From contig MU401507.1 in NCBI GenBank assembly GCA_022579005.1, forward strand, positions 64,066-128,065: 64,000 bases of DNA, given 5' to 3'. The position numbers and the translations under genes are program-made. This DNA is from Poronia punctata. Its lineage: Eukaryota; Ascomycota; Sordariomycetes; Xylariales; Xylariaceae. Below are positions 12,306 through 24,571 of this stretch, one piece after another (positions within the stretch are counted from its first letter, which is position 1; each line of letters begins with the position of its first letter). Under the pieces are notes generated by a model. It was given only the letters and a program-made list of their open reading frames with translations, ran no database searches and was not told the DNA's origin.

Positions 12306-14508
12306 TAGGTAAACAAAAGCTCAACTGGACGTGTGCGAGGAGAAAACAAAATAAAGATATTAGAGACAAACTTGAAGTAAGGGGCGATGTCGGTTCCGTA
12401 CATCGGGTAACACATACTCGTACTAGTCTAGATTATCTGCCTACTACACGTAGACCCATGTGGACATTCTGATTTGTTTTTTACTTTTAAAAGTACTTTG
12501 CCGGACCCACTGGTTCAGGGGTAAAACACATCTTGTCGACCCGGGGGAGGGGTTGAGATATTTACCAAGGAGGCGATTTAGCGTTCCGCTTCCGAGACCA
12601 AGGTAATGCAAATAAAACAGAGGCTGGGGTAGTCGTTTTGTCTAAAAGCGTCCTGGGATATAGCGTCAAGTTGTGACTTGTAGGTAAGGAGTCCGTGGCA
12701 ATGTTTTTCTTCGTAGGGTCTTAGCTAGTATTTACGGATTTGTCCTCGAATAGGCTTCTCTGTTCTTTTGTTCTTCTGCTGGCATGCCTGGTTTCTTCTT
12801 AACTAGGTAGGGTAGCCCTCACCTAGTACAAGGGATGTTGATGACGGAGTCAACTACATGTACCTACCTTTGAGAAAGAGAGGAACGGTGATGGCAGGTG
12901 CGAACACCATGTAGCTCGAGGCGCAATGTTTCATTGGCTCAAATCCCTCAGCCAATAGATTGGAAGTTCTCTGTCTCTCACGTCGAAAATACAGAATTCA
13001 GAATATCCATATTTTGCACTTTCTGCTTACATACGTGTATGGCTCGAAGTTGCGTGAATACACAACGCCACGAAGGTACCTAGATTGTAGGATGTCGAAA
13101 TCCGGGGTGGATGTTAACACCAAGGTAGTACGAATAAACTTCCTATGCCGTATTTATCACATGTTATTGTAACTACGTATATCTACTATTTGTAGAGAGA
13201 GAAAAACCAAGTGTTGCGGTCAGTTTGTTGTGGTCATGTTTTGAAAGGGGTGTCTTAAGATACTTACATTCGGGAGACATTCCGTTCTCCGGGTGGTCAC
13301 AATCATATGTCGGCTGCTGACAACTGGAGATTGTGGGGTAGAGCACGGACAGGAAAAGTGAAAGCGCGTCCGAGCTGAAGTGGTCACCCCAATTGGTAAG
13401 GTAATCCTAGCAAACACAGAGCCGCGACGTTTGATAGGGTATTATGATTCTGCACACTGCCTACACCGACCCCGTCTGGGATCACAAGACGAGCTAGATC
13501 CTGTGCCCCGTTGACCCGAATAGCGTCTAGGCGTCACGTTTTGCGTGGCCAAGACTCCCTTCCGGTCGAAGGGCTGGAATTCTGGGGGAGCGGATCGAAT
13601 CAGATTGCATGCGAAAAGGGAAGGAGAAGAAATGGATCACCGGAACCCGAAACCTAAAGTCTGCTTAGCTGTACATTCTTACCAAGCCCAATCTCCTGAT
13701 GCATATGTAGTCAATTCTCGGCACCATAGGACTTGTTATAATCGGAGCGGAACGCAACAACTACCGATACACCAGGTTAGTACCTAACTATCAGAATTGT
13801 CAATTGGTTTGGGAATGAGTTGAAACCTGGGACTGGTCGTACTAGGTTACAGTTGATTAATATCAGCAGGATGGGAATACGTCTTTCTATGAAAGTTGCC
13901 AAAAGAAAATGTATCGACTAATATCACCATGTCTATCGCAACTGGACTGTTGAAGACCCGACTTGGAACTCTTGCTTTCAACTTTTAGACTGCGAGGTGT
14001 GATAGTTGACGCCTAGGAACGACGGCGTTGGCGCATATGGTACACCTAACAGGGTTGGCCACAACCCACAAATGGGCGACTATGAAGAAGATGGGTGATC
14101 CTTGGATCCTTCAGGACGACACCTTTCACCTTTCGGCTTCACATGTGCATCGAATGAAGCTTTTGAAGTGTTGGCGGTCCCACAAGTCTGGCGATGTCAG
14201 CGTCCGTTTGTCCGTTGTGACACTCATCCCGCCGCAGCCAAGGCTCTTGGAAGGTCTTGGTCTGTATGTGGTGTCCACGACACGAAAGTGAACTACAGGG
14301 GGAGATACCTTAATGCCTCAAATTTGTCAAATTTGTCGTCGCTTGGGTGCCTTGTATGTAGCAGTAAGCAACCGTATAATAGACGAGGGGGTTGGAAGTC
14401 TCTCTACTCTTTTCTCATCCTTCCTGTCACCCGGGGCCACTGTTCATTTATCGATACTCCTGGTTTTCTAATCGTTTCAAGTCCTTTCTCATCAGAAATT
14501 CACACATC
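12306..14508. other. intergenic region upstream of lactate dehydrogenase
   Basis: About 2.2 kb with only short frames that show no family resemblance. It contains one ATACTCGTA word at 12414. The last 300 bp presumably carry the promoter and 5' leader of the lactate dehydrogenase; the leader is open in frame upstream of the ATG without looking like protein. Confidence 0.4.
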
Positions 14509-15468
14509 ATGTCACAGCCTCAGGGATCTAGAATCGCCATCATCGGCGCCGGAAAAGTCGGTGCCGCGGCCGCGTACTCGATCATCCACAGACAGATCGC
14601 CAGCGAAGTCCTCCTCCTCGACATCAAGGAAGACTTCTTAGATGCCCAAGTCCAAGACTTGCGCGACTCCACAAGCTTCGGCATCTCACCGCGCGTCAAG
14701 CATGCAACATGGAAGGAATGCGGCCAGTGCGACATCATCGTCTTTACCGGCGGCACAAACCAGAAGGGTGGCGAGTCCCGGCTCGCCCTCGTACAGCGTA
14801 ACATCTCGGTCATCAAGTCCGGCTTCGAGCAGATGAAGCCGTTTGGCGAAAACACGATCCTGGTCATGGTCACCAACCCCGTCGACATCATGACCTACTT
14901 TGCCCTCAAGTACACCGGCCTACCTCCCCACCGTGTCTTCGGTAGCGGCACCATACTCGACACGACCCGTCTCAAGGACGCCATAGCACAGAAGGCCGAG
15001 GTGGCGCCTCGCTCGGTACACGGCTACGTCATCGGCGAGCACGGCGACTCACAGGTCATTGCGTGGTCCAACATAACCATCGGCGGCATCCCTCTCGACA
15101 ATGTGCTGCCGCTCGAGGACGAAGAGAAGCACGAGCTAGCCGAGTTCATCCGCTTCAAGGCTGACCGCCTGAACAGGGTCAAGGGCGAGACGTCATTTGG
15201 CATCGGCGCTGTCTTGGCAAACATCTGCTCATCCATTCTTCTCGACGAGCGCAATGTGGTACCCCTGAGCCACTTCCACGCAGACCACGGCATCTGCTTC
15301 AACAAGCCTGCCATACTTGGCCGTGCTGGTATCATAAGGACGTTGGACATCCCACTAGAAGAAAACGAAGTGGCTTCACTGGAGAGGTCAATCGCTAAGC
15401 TAAAAGGTGTTATCGTTGGAACGGAAAGCCCCGGCGTTCCAGTGACCGAGATGAGCAGTCGGCTGTAA
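14509..15468 (+). CDS. L-lactate dehydrogenase (NAD-dependent, bacterial-type)
   Basis: A 319-aa intronless protein in the LDH/MDH superfamily, expected to interconvert pyruvate and L-lactate with NADH in the cytosol. Seen in order: Rossmann GxGxxG (G13-A-G-K-V-G18) with Asp38 ending strand 2 for NAD preference; the TNQKGGESR loop with Gln85 at the position that selects lactate over malate (Gln102 in Bacillus numbering; malate enzymes carry Arg); Arg91; the LDTTR pair Asp151/Arg154; and catalytic His178 in GEHGDS. The frame stays open 117 nt upstream to 14392, but that segment does not look like protein and family members start at MSxxxxxRIAIIGAGKVG, so I chose 14509. The coding strand is strongly C-biased at third positions, unlike its flanks, suggesting good expression. 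Length is normal for the family. Confidence 0.93.
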   Translation: MSQPQGSRIAIIGAGKVGAAAAYSIIHRQIASEVLLLDIKEDFLDAQVQDLRDSTSFGISPRVKHATWKECGQCDIIVFTGGTNQKGGESRLALVQRNISVIKSGFEQMKPFGENTILVMVTNPVDIMTYFALKYTGLPPHRVFGSGTILDTTRLKDAIAQKAEVAPRSVHGYVIGEHGDSQVIAWSNITIGGIPLDNVLPLEDEEKHELAEFIRFKADRLNRVKGETSFGIGAVLANICSSILLDERNVVPLSHFHADHGICFNKPAILGRAGIIRTLDIPLEENEVASLERSIAKLKGVIVGTESPGVPVTEMSSRL

Positions 15469-17805
15469 GAATGGGGTGACAAGACAGACAGGCAGGCATT
15501 GGGGGGGGGGCTATGGGGCGCAAGTATTAGGTTAACAATTATGATGGATATGTATATACGAACATTGGAAATATTCTCTTTATTAGCGGCAATCTCTAAC
15601 ATTTAGTACAAGACAAAAATTGAACTTGATGTTGCTTCATCCAACTCCCTTCATACTGATTTGATTTATTACAAATATCTCCTGGCCATGTGGTGAGGTT
15701 CTGCGGTTCAAGCTAGGAGGTTACCTTAGTTGGAGCTAAAGTGACGCTTAAGTGAATAGGCCCGTCCCGCGACGCATCTTTGTACGTGTTAGATAATAGT
15801 AACGATAACTCCCGCCGCTAGGTTACCTAGTGAAAACCCTTAAGCCCCCACTTAGAGCCTTGCAGTCACGTTTTATCTCGTAATATCCGCGTCATACCAT
15901 GGTTTGTTGTTCCTTCCACGACTGAGACAGCACAAGACAAAAAGATATCTAGATATGTGAATGGGTTTTTCTGTCCGTAGAGACCCAAGGCCGAATTTTT
16001 CTTGTTATTGTTGTTGTTATTTCCACGCCGGGGGATAGCTGTATAGCAGCCACACCGAAAGAGCCTCCCTTGGGGATGCGGGCGTTCTCAATCTCAGCTT
16101 GGTCCAACTCTACCGTACACGATATAGACGCCCATTCAACAAATCAGGTCTTCAAGACGGAGGCAACGGCGTTGGGTCATCCGCGCTACATCCACCATTT
16201 CTCCGCCTGGGTGTAGTAGCTTGGTTGGTTGTTATGCTCCTTTGTTGGCAAGGTTCAAGGCCGTACCGGTATCGCCTACGGTACCTAATGGTTTCAGCCT
16301 TCTGGCGATATCTAGCCAAGGCTGACTTGACCCGGCCATACGAAAGAAAATGAAGCGGCTGTGCTACATCACGGAGTAGCAAAACTTCTGGGCTTTTATC
16401 AGATCATCATGGTTATGAGACGAAACAAAACATACAATACTAGTGAACCGCTTCGGCGGTGAGATTCGAGGCTTGGTCGTCCGACCAAATAAGCCGACAT
16501 ATGTTATTGGGTAAAGAGGCTTTCTCTGTCTAATTTGGGCTAGAATGACTATGTATAAGGTATTGTTGATTGTGGTGAGCAAGTAAGTTGGACTCGCATC
16601 TATCTACCATCGTGATGGGCCATTTTCAAAGGTTCTTTTCTCTACTACCCAACGTCCCGACAGACTGGCTCGTTCACCGCAATGTCGTACACCATAAGGC
16701 GTATGTGCCTCGAAAACCAATAGCCACGTGCTTGTCTACCCAGGCGGAGCAGGAAAAAGGACCACCGTGCCAGTATACAGGTCAACAGAGAATGACGCTG
16801 TGTTCTTTTTTTTCTTTTCATTCTATTTACTAACTGTTTCACCTCGACTACGCGTATTGTAATATCAATATTATGTCTCTGCACGGCATGCTGGGTCTCT
16901 TCTTGCTAGGTTAGGGGTAGTTCGAGGGAAAATATGGGTCGATCGACTTTGATTATGAGCATGAAGCAAGCTTCCTAGTCTCGAGTGTCGGCATCTGGTC
17001 TGGGGCATCGAGCTTTCGCTTGGTGTCCCAACAGCATTGTCTTGATCAATGATGCCTAAATCAATAATGGCGGTAGACTAACATCCATCCAACAGTGTCC
17101 GGTACCAGAGCAGACAACGTCGAGCAGAAAAAGTTGGTAATATTCTGATCTGTTGTATGGTGACTTTGATGTTGATACCAGATCCGGCCGACTCTCCTCT
17201 ATGATAATAGGCCTCGAGCCTATTTGTTCTTCTAATGATGCAAGTTAATTTTGACGCGCAGCCGGACGTATGATTCGCTTAAATGCCGTACCCGTCGAAT
17301 CCAGTACGAGTGGACATGGGCTGCAAGGGGATAAACCATGGTCCCAAGGCAGCGGTTCTAGACCTAATGAAATAGGGGCCTACCCACCAATGAAAACGAG
17401 GCTATCCTATCCCTTATTTTAGGGCTAGCTTTCTACTCGACGAGCTGAAACCAGAAATTTCATCTCTTGTTCTATTAGAGAGGGGGCAACTGTGGCAGTG
17501 ACGAATTCGTGCATATGATATCGGTACCTCTGTTTTTGGATCTACCTGGTCAAGCCCTCGACGGAACCGAAAAGACCTCGGTGGCTTATGTCGGTACTCA
17601 AACATCTTTCCACCAACATCGAGTCCAAGTCGAGGAGAAATGGAGGCGCAGACCACGGTTTCGAGTACGCGCCACAGACGTGCTGTTAGACGGTCAGGGG
17701 AAATGTGCACAGTTAGGTTGCAGGGTTGTCGTCGGATATTTTCAATCTTGATCCTGGTCAACGAGGCGTGATGTTTCTGCCTTCTGATGATGTCGAGGTT
17801 GGGTA
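15469..17805. other. intergenic region without recognised genes
   Basis: Short frames on both strands, none resembling a known family. It includes a run of nine G at about 15500 just after the LDH stop codon. Nothing here supports a gene or RNA. Confidence 0.4.
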
Positions 17806-19163
17806 ATGTCGGTGTTTGATGAGGATGAGGAAGAGATAGGAGAGAGAAGACTTCGAGGTCGAGGAGGACGGCCGACGGTGGAATACAAAATGGCGACTTA
17901 TCCCATCATCGTCGAGAAAGTCTGGATGAACATCATCGACCGCAATACCACTTCCTCCTCGGCCGCCATCAACATATTACCAATATATATCTCCTGGGGG
18001 TTTTCACATAATTTTTTTGGTTTAGACATATTACAACTACCAACCATGCCAGCCGCATTTTCCACGGCAGCCGCCGCAACGGCTCTCTTTTCCAGACACC
18101 TTTCCTCCCCTTCAAAGCGGAAGAGGGCGCCAACAACGATAAAAAAGCTATATCTCGAGACCATAAGGGCTCATAGACATCATACCGGTCAAATATTCCT
18201 GAGAACTAGCTTTCATGCGTGGTTGGCCTACTTCTTAGCTCGAAGCGCGGCGCATAGTCAGAGGCATTATCAGGGGCAAAAGGCCGACTCTGTCACATTG
18301 GCAACTTTTGATAGATTATCACCTGCGATCAAGGAAGCCACTGCACGTAGGCTGGATGATGTAGAGATCCACGAAAGTGTATTGAGACATCTAAAGGTAT
18401 GGCGTCCGATATGCGAAGGTATGCTATCTATAAAAGCCCCCATACAATGACATCTTTCTCTAAACTAATCCTTCCCCCCCTCCCCCCTAAAGCACTCGAG
18501 ACGATACCACGAGAACCCAACCCTAGGCCTTATTCCGATATATCTGTGACTCCAGAGATGTGTCATAGCCCAGAACGCATCCATGATGACAACCAAGGGT
18601 ACGACTATTGTTCAAGAGACGTAGCCCCTCAAACAAAACAGGCAACTGTGTTTCAGGAGGCAGAGATGTCGAGCATAACCCCAGTTTTCTCGGCGTTGAT
18701 GCATGATGTCGTCGTCCCTGTCGGAACCGCAAGAGCCCAGATCACCACAACCATACCCCTTCATTCCCACGTTGACGAAGGTGACTGCACCATGGAGATC
18801 CTCATCAGGCCGGAAAAGGTCGGGTCAGTCGCCGCCAACCTGTTCGACATCCAAGTCGCAACGTGCTTGGGAACACGATACATTGTCCATAACGCCGGAG
18901 TACACATCATCCCCGAGCCGACCATCATCCTGCAAGGTGCGCACCTGGATATAATCGAGACCACACTAGGATCACAGGTAGCAGCAGCTATCTCGGACAG
19001 CCACCTGAGGCAAGCAGAACAGCAGACGGATGCGACAACAAGACGCACCCGATGCGTCAACATGCAGATTAACAAGGATGCCACACAACCATGTGTTCTA
19101 ACTTTATACCTGGGGGCACAGACTAGTATCGTCTTTGCAAGGACACTCTATGGGTTGTGGTGA
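17806..19163 (+). CDS. hypothetical protein, two exons
   Basis: Proposed model: 17806-18418 joined to 18493-19163, 427 aa. The 74-nt intron has a GTATGC donor, CTAAAC/CTAAT branch-like sites and a TAAAG acceptor, and joins two long frames that otherwise overlap out of phase. I recognise no family. The N-terminus is acidic then basic. A second possible start at 18046 would give an Ala/Ser/Arg-rich leader (STAAAATALFSRHLSS) that looks like a mitochondrial targeting sequence. Next comes a basic helical segment (KKLYLETIRAHRHHTGQIF, about 110-128). The C-terminal half is more ordered, with alternating strands around VVVPVGTARAQITTTI, CTMEILIRPEKVGSV and GVHIIPEPTIILQG, suggesting a beta-rich fold. 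Start, splice site and function are all uncertain. Confidence 0.5.
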
Positions 19164-20507
19164 AATCCTTTTAGTATGAGGACAGTCCGCCCGTCATTGG
19201 CCCCCCAATGCCGTTGCAGCTGTCCCAAAGGCTTTTCTCCCACGACGCATAGAGTACCTTACAAATCCGATACTAAGCTTATGCCCAACAGATTAAAGAT
19301 TATAACCCATGAGATTTGTTAGCATCCTTGTTTTATCTGCAGTGATGCTTCGAGCACGTGTTGTTGTTGCTACCATCTTGCCACCTGCCGCATATTGTTC
19401 CAAGATTGCTGTTGGTACCCGGTGATCCCGGTGTGGCCTTGGTTATATCCAGCAGCGCACCATGAAAGTCGATAATGAATAGGGGAAATTCCGAAATCAA
19501 TGCCACGTCCTGCCTCTGGAGCAAGGCAGGACGACGTGTTATGGCTGTGTAGTGTTGTGTGTGGTCTGGGCTTCGGGTCTTCTTCTCAGGGGTAAACCGC
19601 AAATGTTGCATAACGGTCATTTGGAACGGCTCCATTCCTGCCTATGCGTCAGCAATAATGTGGTTATAAGTTTTTCGGCACAAACAACATACGAGCAATT
19701 GAGTAGGTTCACAACCCATCCCTCCCACTTCAGATCTTCAAACTTGTGATTGACCCATCTTACTTTTTACTAGTCATGTCCACGCCGGACACGAAAAGTG
19801 AGTGGGACCCCAAAGGGCCAAGAACACTACGAGGAATACCTCTTCGACTCTAAGGATGCCAGAGAGAGAGAGGATATAAACTTGGGAGGGGACAGAAGAG
19901 GTCTTTAAATATTCAACGAAACTGGTCATCGGCTGCTGCCCTCCTCTCACTTTCCATCTCCAACATCAACCAGCCGCCGACTATTTATTCGAATCGGGCG
20001 CATCATGGTGGTGCAGCATGAACTGCTGCTACCTTACACAACCTCCAACAATCGCCTATACTTTCCCTACAAAAAAGCACCGAAACACGAGGAAATGCCC
20101 GATACGTCGGTTGAAATGGAGGAAGTCTAGAATAGTGTATGACGAACACGATAATTTCCGGGGTAGACGCAGGGATCAATGAGCATGGCTTGACGCGGAA
20201 TCCGGATAGACCCCCCCTATCTTGGTGCCTTCCGAGGGTAACATCCAACCTCGTATCCGGATATGCGAGGCAGCAAATATCTAGTTACGGAGAATGGCAC
20301 ATGTCGGGGAAGAACAACCATCTCCGGAATATTAGATTAGTATAGTTTAATATCGGATGATATAACATGATATTCCCTGTTATTTGCCTTAGAGATTTGC
20401 CGAGGACGAGAATATTGATATCGCCGACTTCAGGGGCTACCTAGCTCATGCACTTGACATTCTTTGCATGTCCGCGGAATGAAGTCTGCCTATATACCGG
20501 ACATCTA

Positions 20508-20515
<8 letters not shown>
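19164..20515. other. intergenic region
   Basis: No credible gene is seen between the two-exon orphan and the homopolymer scar. Frames are short and the sequence resembles nothing known to me. Confidence 0.35.
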
Positions 20516-20577
<62 letters not shown>

Positions 20578-20704
20578 CGGGGANNNNNNNNNNCTTTCGG
20601 GGGCCACACTCTCCTTTCACTTGCATTGTGGGGCTGGGCCGGGTTATGCGGTCGGCATATAACCCGCAAAAAAAAAAAAAAACCCCCCCCCCCCCCCCCC
20701 CCCC
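20516..20704. other. assembly scar: 62-G tract, 10-N gap, A15-C22 tract
   Basis: A run of 62 G residues (20516-20577) is followed by a few bases and ten N (20584-20593). About 75 bp further on come 15 A (20668-20682) and then 22 C (20683-20704). The N block marks a gap of unknown content. The homopolymers are probably sequencing or gap-filling artefacts rather than genomic sequence, so the true distance across this point is unknown. Confidence 0.85.
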
Positions 20705-21036
20705 TATTTTATGAGTTGTTTAAACGACGGAATGATTAAACCAAGCTCGAAGTACCCAGTCCGTACTGACCATTCCATATTCACGACCGTCCCTATCTTT
20801 CGTGCATAGATACTTGCATTCCCCTTAGCTCTCGTCTCTCGGTACTCAAAACTAAACCTCGTCATCAAAATTACAAAATTGCCTCTCTTAATCCTATACA
20901 TACATACATCAAAAAAGCCCACCCCGCTCTTTACATTACATTACATACCCAGGACGCATAAGTAACTGTATTCATCCGTAAAATGCCACCCTAAAACAAC
21001 GCTATATTATGCTGTTGGTTTGTTTGCTCGTGCAGG

Positions 21037-21070
21037 CACACACACACATACACACACACACATACACACA
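21037..21070 (+). repeat. (CA)n microsatellite with TA interruptions
   Basis: A CA dinucleotide tract broken twice by TA. Confidence 0.85.
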
Positions 21071-21690
21071 GCCTTTTTTGAGATATCTTCGCCCCGCTTT
21101 ATTGAGGAAAGGGGTACCTTGTTAGTTTAGTTTAACAATGCAAACCTGCAGCAGGCCCCTTTCTTATCACCACTTTGCTAGGTACAGTATCTACGTTTTT
21201 GATTTTCGTGCTATAGGAAAATCTTCAAGGGGGAAAAAGAAAAGAATATCCGAGGACCTAGTTTTAGTACCTAGAGTTTGAACCCTTATTACTTACCCAT
21301 GGGACACCCGAAAGCAATTTTACCTACCTACCCAAGTAGGTAGATGCAAGTCGAAAGATTCGGAACGTCCAATAAATAACCAACCCGACAGGCAACTAAC
21401 TATGTATATAGAAATTTGCCTACCTCAGGTACATAAGCCTATGAAGAGTAATCGTACCCAAAAACAACCCCGTTAGTAACGGGAAAGAATAGACTAGACT
21501 AGACTAATACCAGAGGCGGGGGTAGGTAGGTATGTAAATAGTAATATGTAGGTACTTACTTTAATGTAGCGCAGCATTCCTAACCTGTCCTGTCCTGTCC
21601 TGTTTCGCTCGCAGTCTAGATAGAACCCGATAAAGGGTCCGAACTGGTCTTGGATCATGAAGAAAAGCATGCAGCTAACAACCAACGTCC

Positions 21691-21720
21691 CCACCACCAC
21701 CACCACCACCACCACCACCA
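21691..21720 (+). repeat. (CCA)10 microsatellite
   Basis: Ten perfect CCA units, not part of any supported coding region. Confidence 0.9.
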
Positions 21721-22576
21721 CTACTTAATTTTTTAACGAAAAAAATCAAGATTCCAGAAGTAGATACCTATAATCAAAAGTATACGTGTAGAACATGTAG
21801 GTATAATAGGTATAGGTATAGATATAAGCCACGAAAAAACGAAGCACATGTACACACACAGAGAGAACAAGAAACTAATATGATACAAATGAATGACTCC
21901 TCCCCCGCAGAGAGGTGCAGATATGACTGACTGACTTTCTTGGTGTTAGTGTTGTAATATAGTCGGCTTTCCATTTTCTCTTTTCCGATTCGTTGCTTAT
22001 CCTATCTAGGACATATATCCCGGGGAACTCTGCCCCTCAAACATCGTTTACAGGTTCATAACGGCACGAATCTGCCATCATAATAATCCAATTACTCATA
22101 AAGTCCCAGCATATTGCCCTACAGGAGACCAGTACTATGTAAGTAAGTAGCCTGGGAACATAGTCTTACTTGCAGAATAGACCTGTACCTTCAATATTCG
22201 GGGAGATACTCTCCCTATAGGTATTGTTTATATGTGCGTAGTCCCGTAAAAAGCCCCTGAAGGCTAGAAAGGAAGAATCGCCAAGGGAAAGGGACACCGT
22301 ATCATGTGACGTATTTCAGTCGGGTAACTAGCACATGAACTAAAGAATGCAAATCTAGTCATGGTATTTACAGGCCATCAAGAGCGAAGAAGATGACACT
22401 CGTACACAGTCCCAGGCACGCAAGTTAGAGCCGAGTCCGATGGGCTGACGCGTATTCTTGACACGGAATGAAATCGCCTTTACTGCTGTTACCCGGCAGG
22501 CCCTCCCGGGTAGCTGCTCTCAGTTCCGGAACTTCGTAAGTCATTGTTACAACGGAAATATTAAAATATATGAGGA

Positions 22577-24571
22577 CTACTCGTACACCCGCTTTCCCAA
22601 GCTGCGGGTGACACGGGTGTCGTCATCAGCAAACTGTCTGCTTTTGAGCTTGGAAGGTCCAGGGGGCATTTCAACCCACTCTAGCTTGGAATTCCAAATG
22701 CCGGCTCTAGTGTAATCGCCCGTGTCGGAGCCCTGCACGTAGGCAAAACGAAAATACTCGTTGATCTCTGATGCATTAGCGCGAGTCCAGATAAACGCAT
22801 CGGTAATCTCGTCATCAAAGAAGCCCCTGAATCTTTCTACATCGTTTATGAGGATGCTGATGCCGTCGAACCGTATGTTCGGTGGGGTCTCCCAATGGAA
22901 AGCAATACTGGACGAGTTGGTGTCAATGACTGGCGGTAGGAGAGTGGGCAAGGCGGTGCCCAGCTGCGCATCTCCCCGCAAGGCCATTGAAGTCTGAAGG
23001 ACAGGGTCGAACCCCCAACGGGCGATTCCGTTGACGAAGAAACCGACGAGAATACCCTGGTACAGTAAAGACAGCCGGGTTTGTATACTAGTGCCGGGAA
23101 GAAGGAGCAGAGCCAGAATATAGTGATGTATGCGCAAGTTGAGGTTCGGGAGAGCCAGGGCGATAAGGATAGCCAGGATGAATAAAGCATAAAGTTTAAG
23201 ATAACGCACGAGCCGAGCTTCCTGCTGGAAACACCAAATTTGTCCAATAACCACGACCGTTAAGACGATGACGATGATGGATAAGGCAGCTTTCGCGCCG
23301 GGTTGTTGGTCGAGATCATGGCCCGTCAGTCTCTGAATGGGAATGAAATCAAATGTATAGTTGGTTAGCGCGCCAACCCAGCACCCGCCCAACCATAAGA
23401 CCGTCTTCTCGACCTGGGCAGTCAGACCCTTCAATGTGCGCCTGATACCCATTTTATCGTAAAAGACCCAGGCGCAAAACATGGCAGGAATGAATTTCCC
23501 AATGAGGTTTGAGAAGAGTTGCACAAAAGTGCCAGTGAGTGGCCGGTCTGACGCTAGACCAACCTGCCAAAACGTAACGATGAAAGTGCTAAAAAAGAAT
23601 GCAGCGGAAGACGCTGTGAAAAGAGACAACACGGTAGTGAATACGACCGAAACCGCTAATAAGGACCATTTCGGATCTTTCGACTTGCACTCTATCCCAG
23701 ACGAGAAGGTGAAGCTCGAGGGAAAGTACGAGTCAAACGCTATGCTCTGGATACCATGACGGGTGGAACCGACAAAGTTCTGCTGCTTGCCGACAAGAGA
23801 GACGACACCGCAGCCGCCTTGCGAATCGGAGACGAGCCCAGCATGGATGGCAGCTCCGCAGATATACGAGTCACCTCGATAAACGGCATCTGCTCCATCT
23901 TCTGGGCCGCGAGGTCCTCCTACTATGAAAGGGGCGTACACAATTTCCTGATCGCCTACAGCCCGGGGGTTGAGCACACGATAACTAGAGCAGCTGGCGG
24001 GACATCGGAATGCAAAGCTCGAGTTGTCGAATGGCCTACAATCGACGCCATCTACACCGCAACCGTTGTTCTTGCTCCAGTAAGATGCGCCGCACCCGAT
24101 ATCTGTAGGCTCACCCCAGCCCTCGGTTTCGGATGTCGCCTGGCCCTTCCAGAAGACAATGGCGAATGTAAGGATCCAGGCGGCAAAGTAGGCAAAGAAT
24201 AGCCAGACGCGGCGCCTCCTCGCAGGTAAGATTCGGTCGACGAGGCGGAGCGGCGCATGTTGTATATTTGGGAACAAAGGATCAATCTTCCATATTCTGG
24301 GGGGTTGAGGCCCTGCGATCCATCTGGACACCGTTTGTACCACTCTCCGCGCAGGATAGGGAATCCATTTCCATTGTTTCCCCGAGGTCTGATCTTGCAT
24401 GAAGCGCGGGGTGAAGGATTCGCCGGAGAACTCGGCGTCGACCGAGTTACGGGACTCGAGGGATTCGCTACCGTCGTCGTGCGAGTCTGGGTTCAAGGGA
24501 GCCCTTTGCTGGTACACGATATCGGAAGAGGTCGGGGAGCTGGAGCGGGTTTCCGTCCGATTGTAGCTCAT
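22577..24571 (-). CDS. LCCL-domain multi-pass membrane protein
   Basis: A 664-aa intronless frame starting in a good context (ACCATGA). After a Ser/Asp-rich cytoplasmic N-terminus and a PRIWKIDPLFP-like block, a first membrane helix lies at about 121-141. Outside it is a Cys-rich segment (about 160-195: GCGASYWSKNNGCGVDG, CPASCSSYRV) leading into the LCCL domain (about 190-285), recognisable by YICGAAIHAGLVSDSQGGC and the later FVGSTRHGIQS. Six to eight further hydrophobic helices follow between about 303 and 515, then a soluble C-terminal domain ending near residue 660. LCCL is a small Cys-containing fold also found in Limulus factor C, cochlin and Lgl1. In fungi this architecture is conserved but its role is unknown; plasma membrane or endomembrane location is inferred. 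The CTACTCGTA word overlaps the stop codon. Confidence 0.88.
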   Translation of the reverse strand: MSYNRTETRSSSPTSSDIVYQQRAPLNPDSHDDGSESLESRNSVDAEFSGESFTPRFMQDQTSGKQWKWIPYPARRVVQTVSRWIAGPQPPRIWKIDPLFPNIQHAPLRLVDRILPARRRRVWLFFAYFAAWILTFAIVFWKGQATSETEGWGEPTDIGCGASYWSKNNGCGVDGVDCRPFDNSSFAFRCPASCSSYRVLNPRAVGDQEIVYAPFIVGGPRGPEDGADAVYRGDSYICGAAIHAGLVSDSQGGCGVVSLVGKQQNFVGSTRHGIQSIAFDSYFPSSFTFSSGIECKSKDPKWSLLAVSVVFTTVLSLFTASSAAFFFSTFIVTFWQVGLASDRPLTGTFVQLFSNLIGKFIPAMFCAWVFYDKMGIRRTLKGLTAQVEKTVLWLGGCWVGALTNYTFDFIPIQRLTGHDLDQQPGAKAALSIIVIVLTVVVIGQIWCFQQEARLVRYLKLYALFILAILIALALPNLNLRIHHYILALLLLPGTSIQTRLSLLYQGILVGFFVNGIARWGFDPVLQTSMALRGDAQLGTALPTLLPPVIDTNSSSIAFHWETPPNIRFDGISILINDVERFRGFFDDEITDAFIWTRANASEINEYFRFAYVQGSDTGDYTRAGIWNSKLEWVEMPPGPSKLKSRQFADDDTRVTRSLGKRVYE

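Larger units (their letters stand above)
20705..22576. other. intergenic region with several microsatellites
   Basis: No gene is supported. Simple repeats include an interrupted (CA)n tract at about 21037-21070, (AGACT)3 near 21490, (CCTGT)4 at 21584-21603 and (CCA)10 at 21691-21720. These lie downstream of the LCCL gene, which reads toward this region on the minus strand. Confidence 0.5.

Noticed and set aside
20448..20714. Poly-Gly / poly-Pro open frames
   Set aside because: They are translations of the G62 and C22 homopolymer scar and the N gap, not genes.
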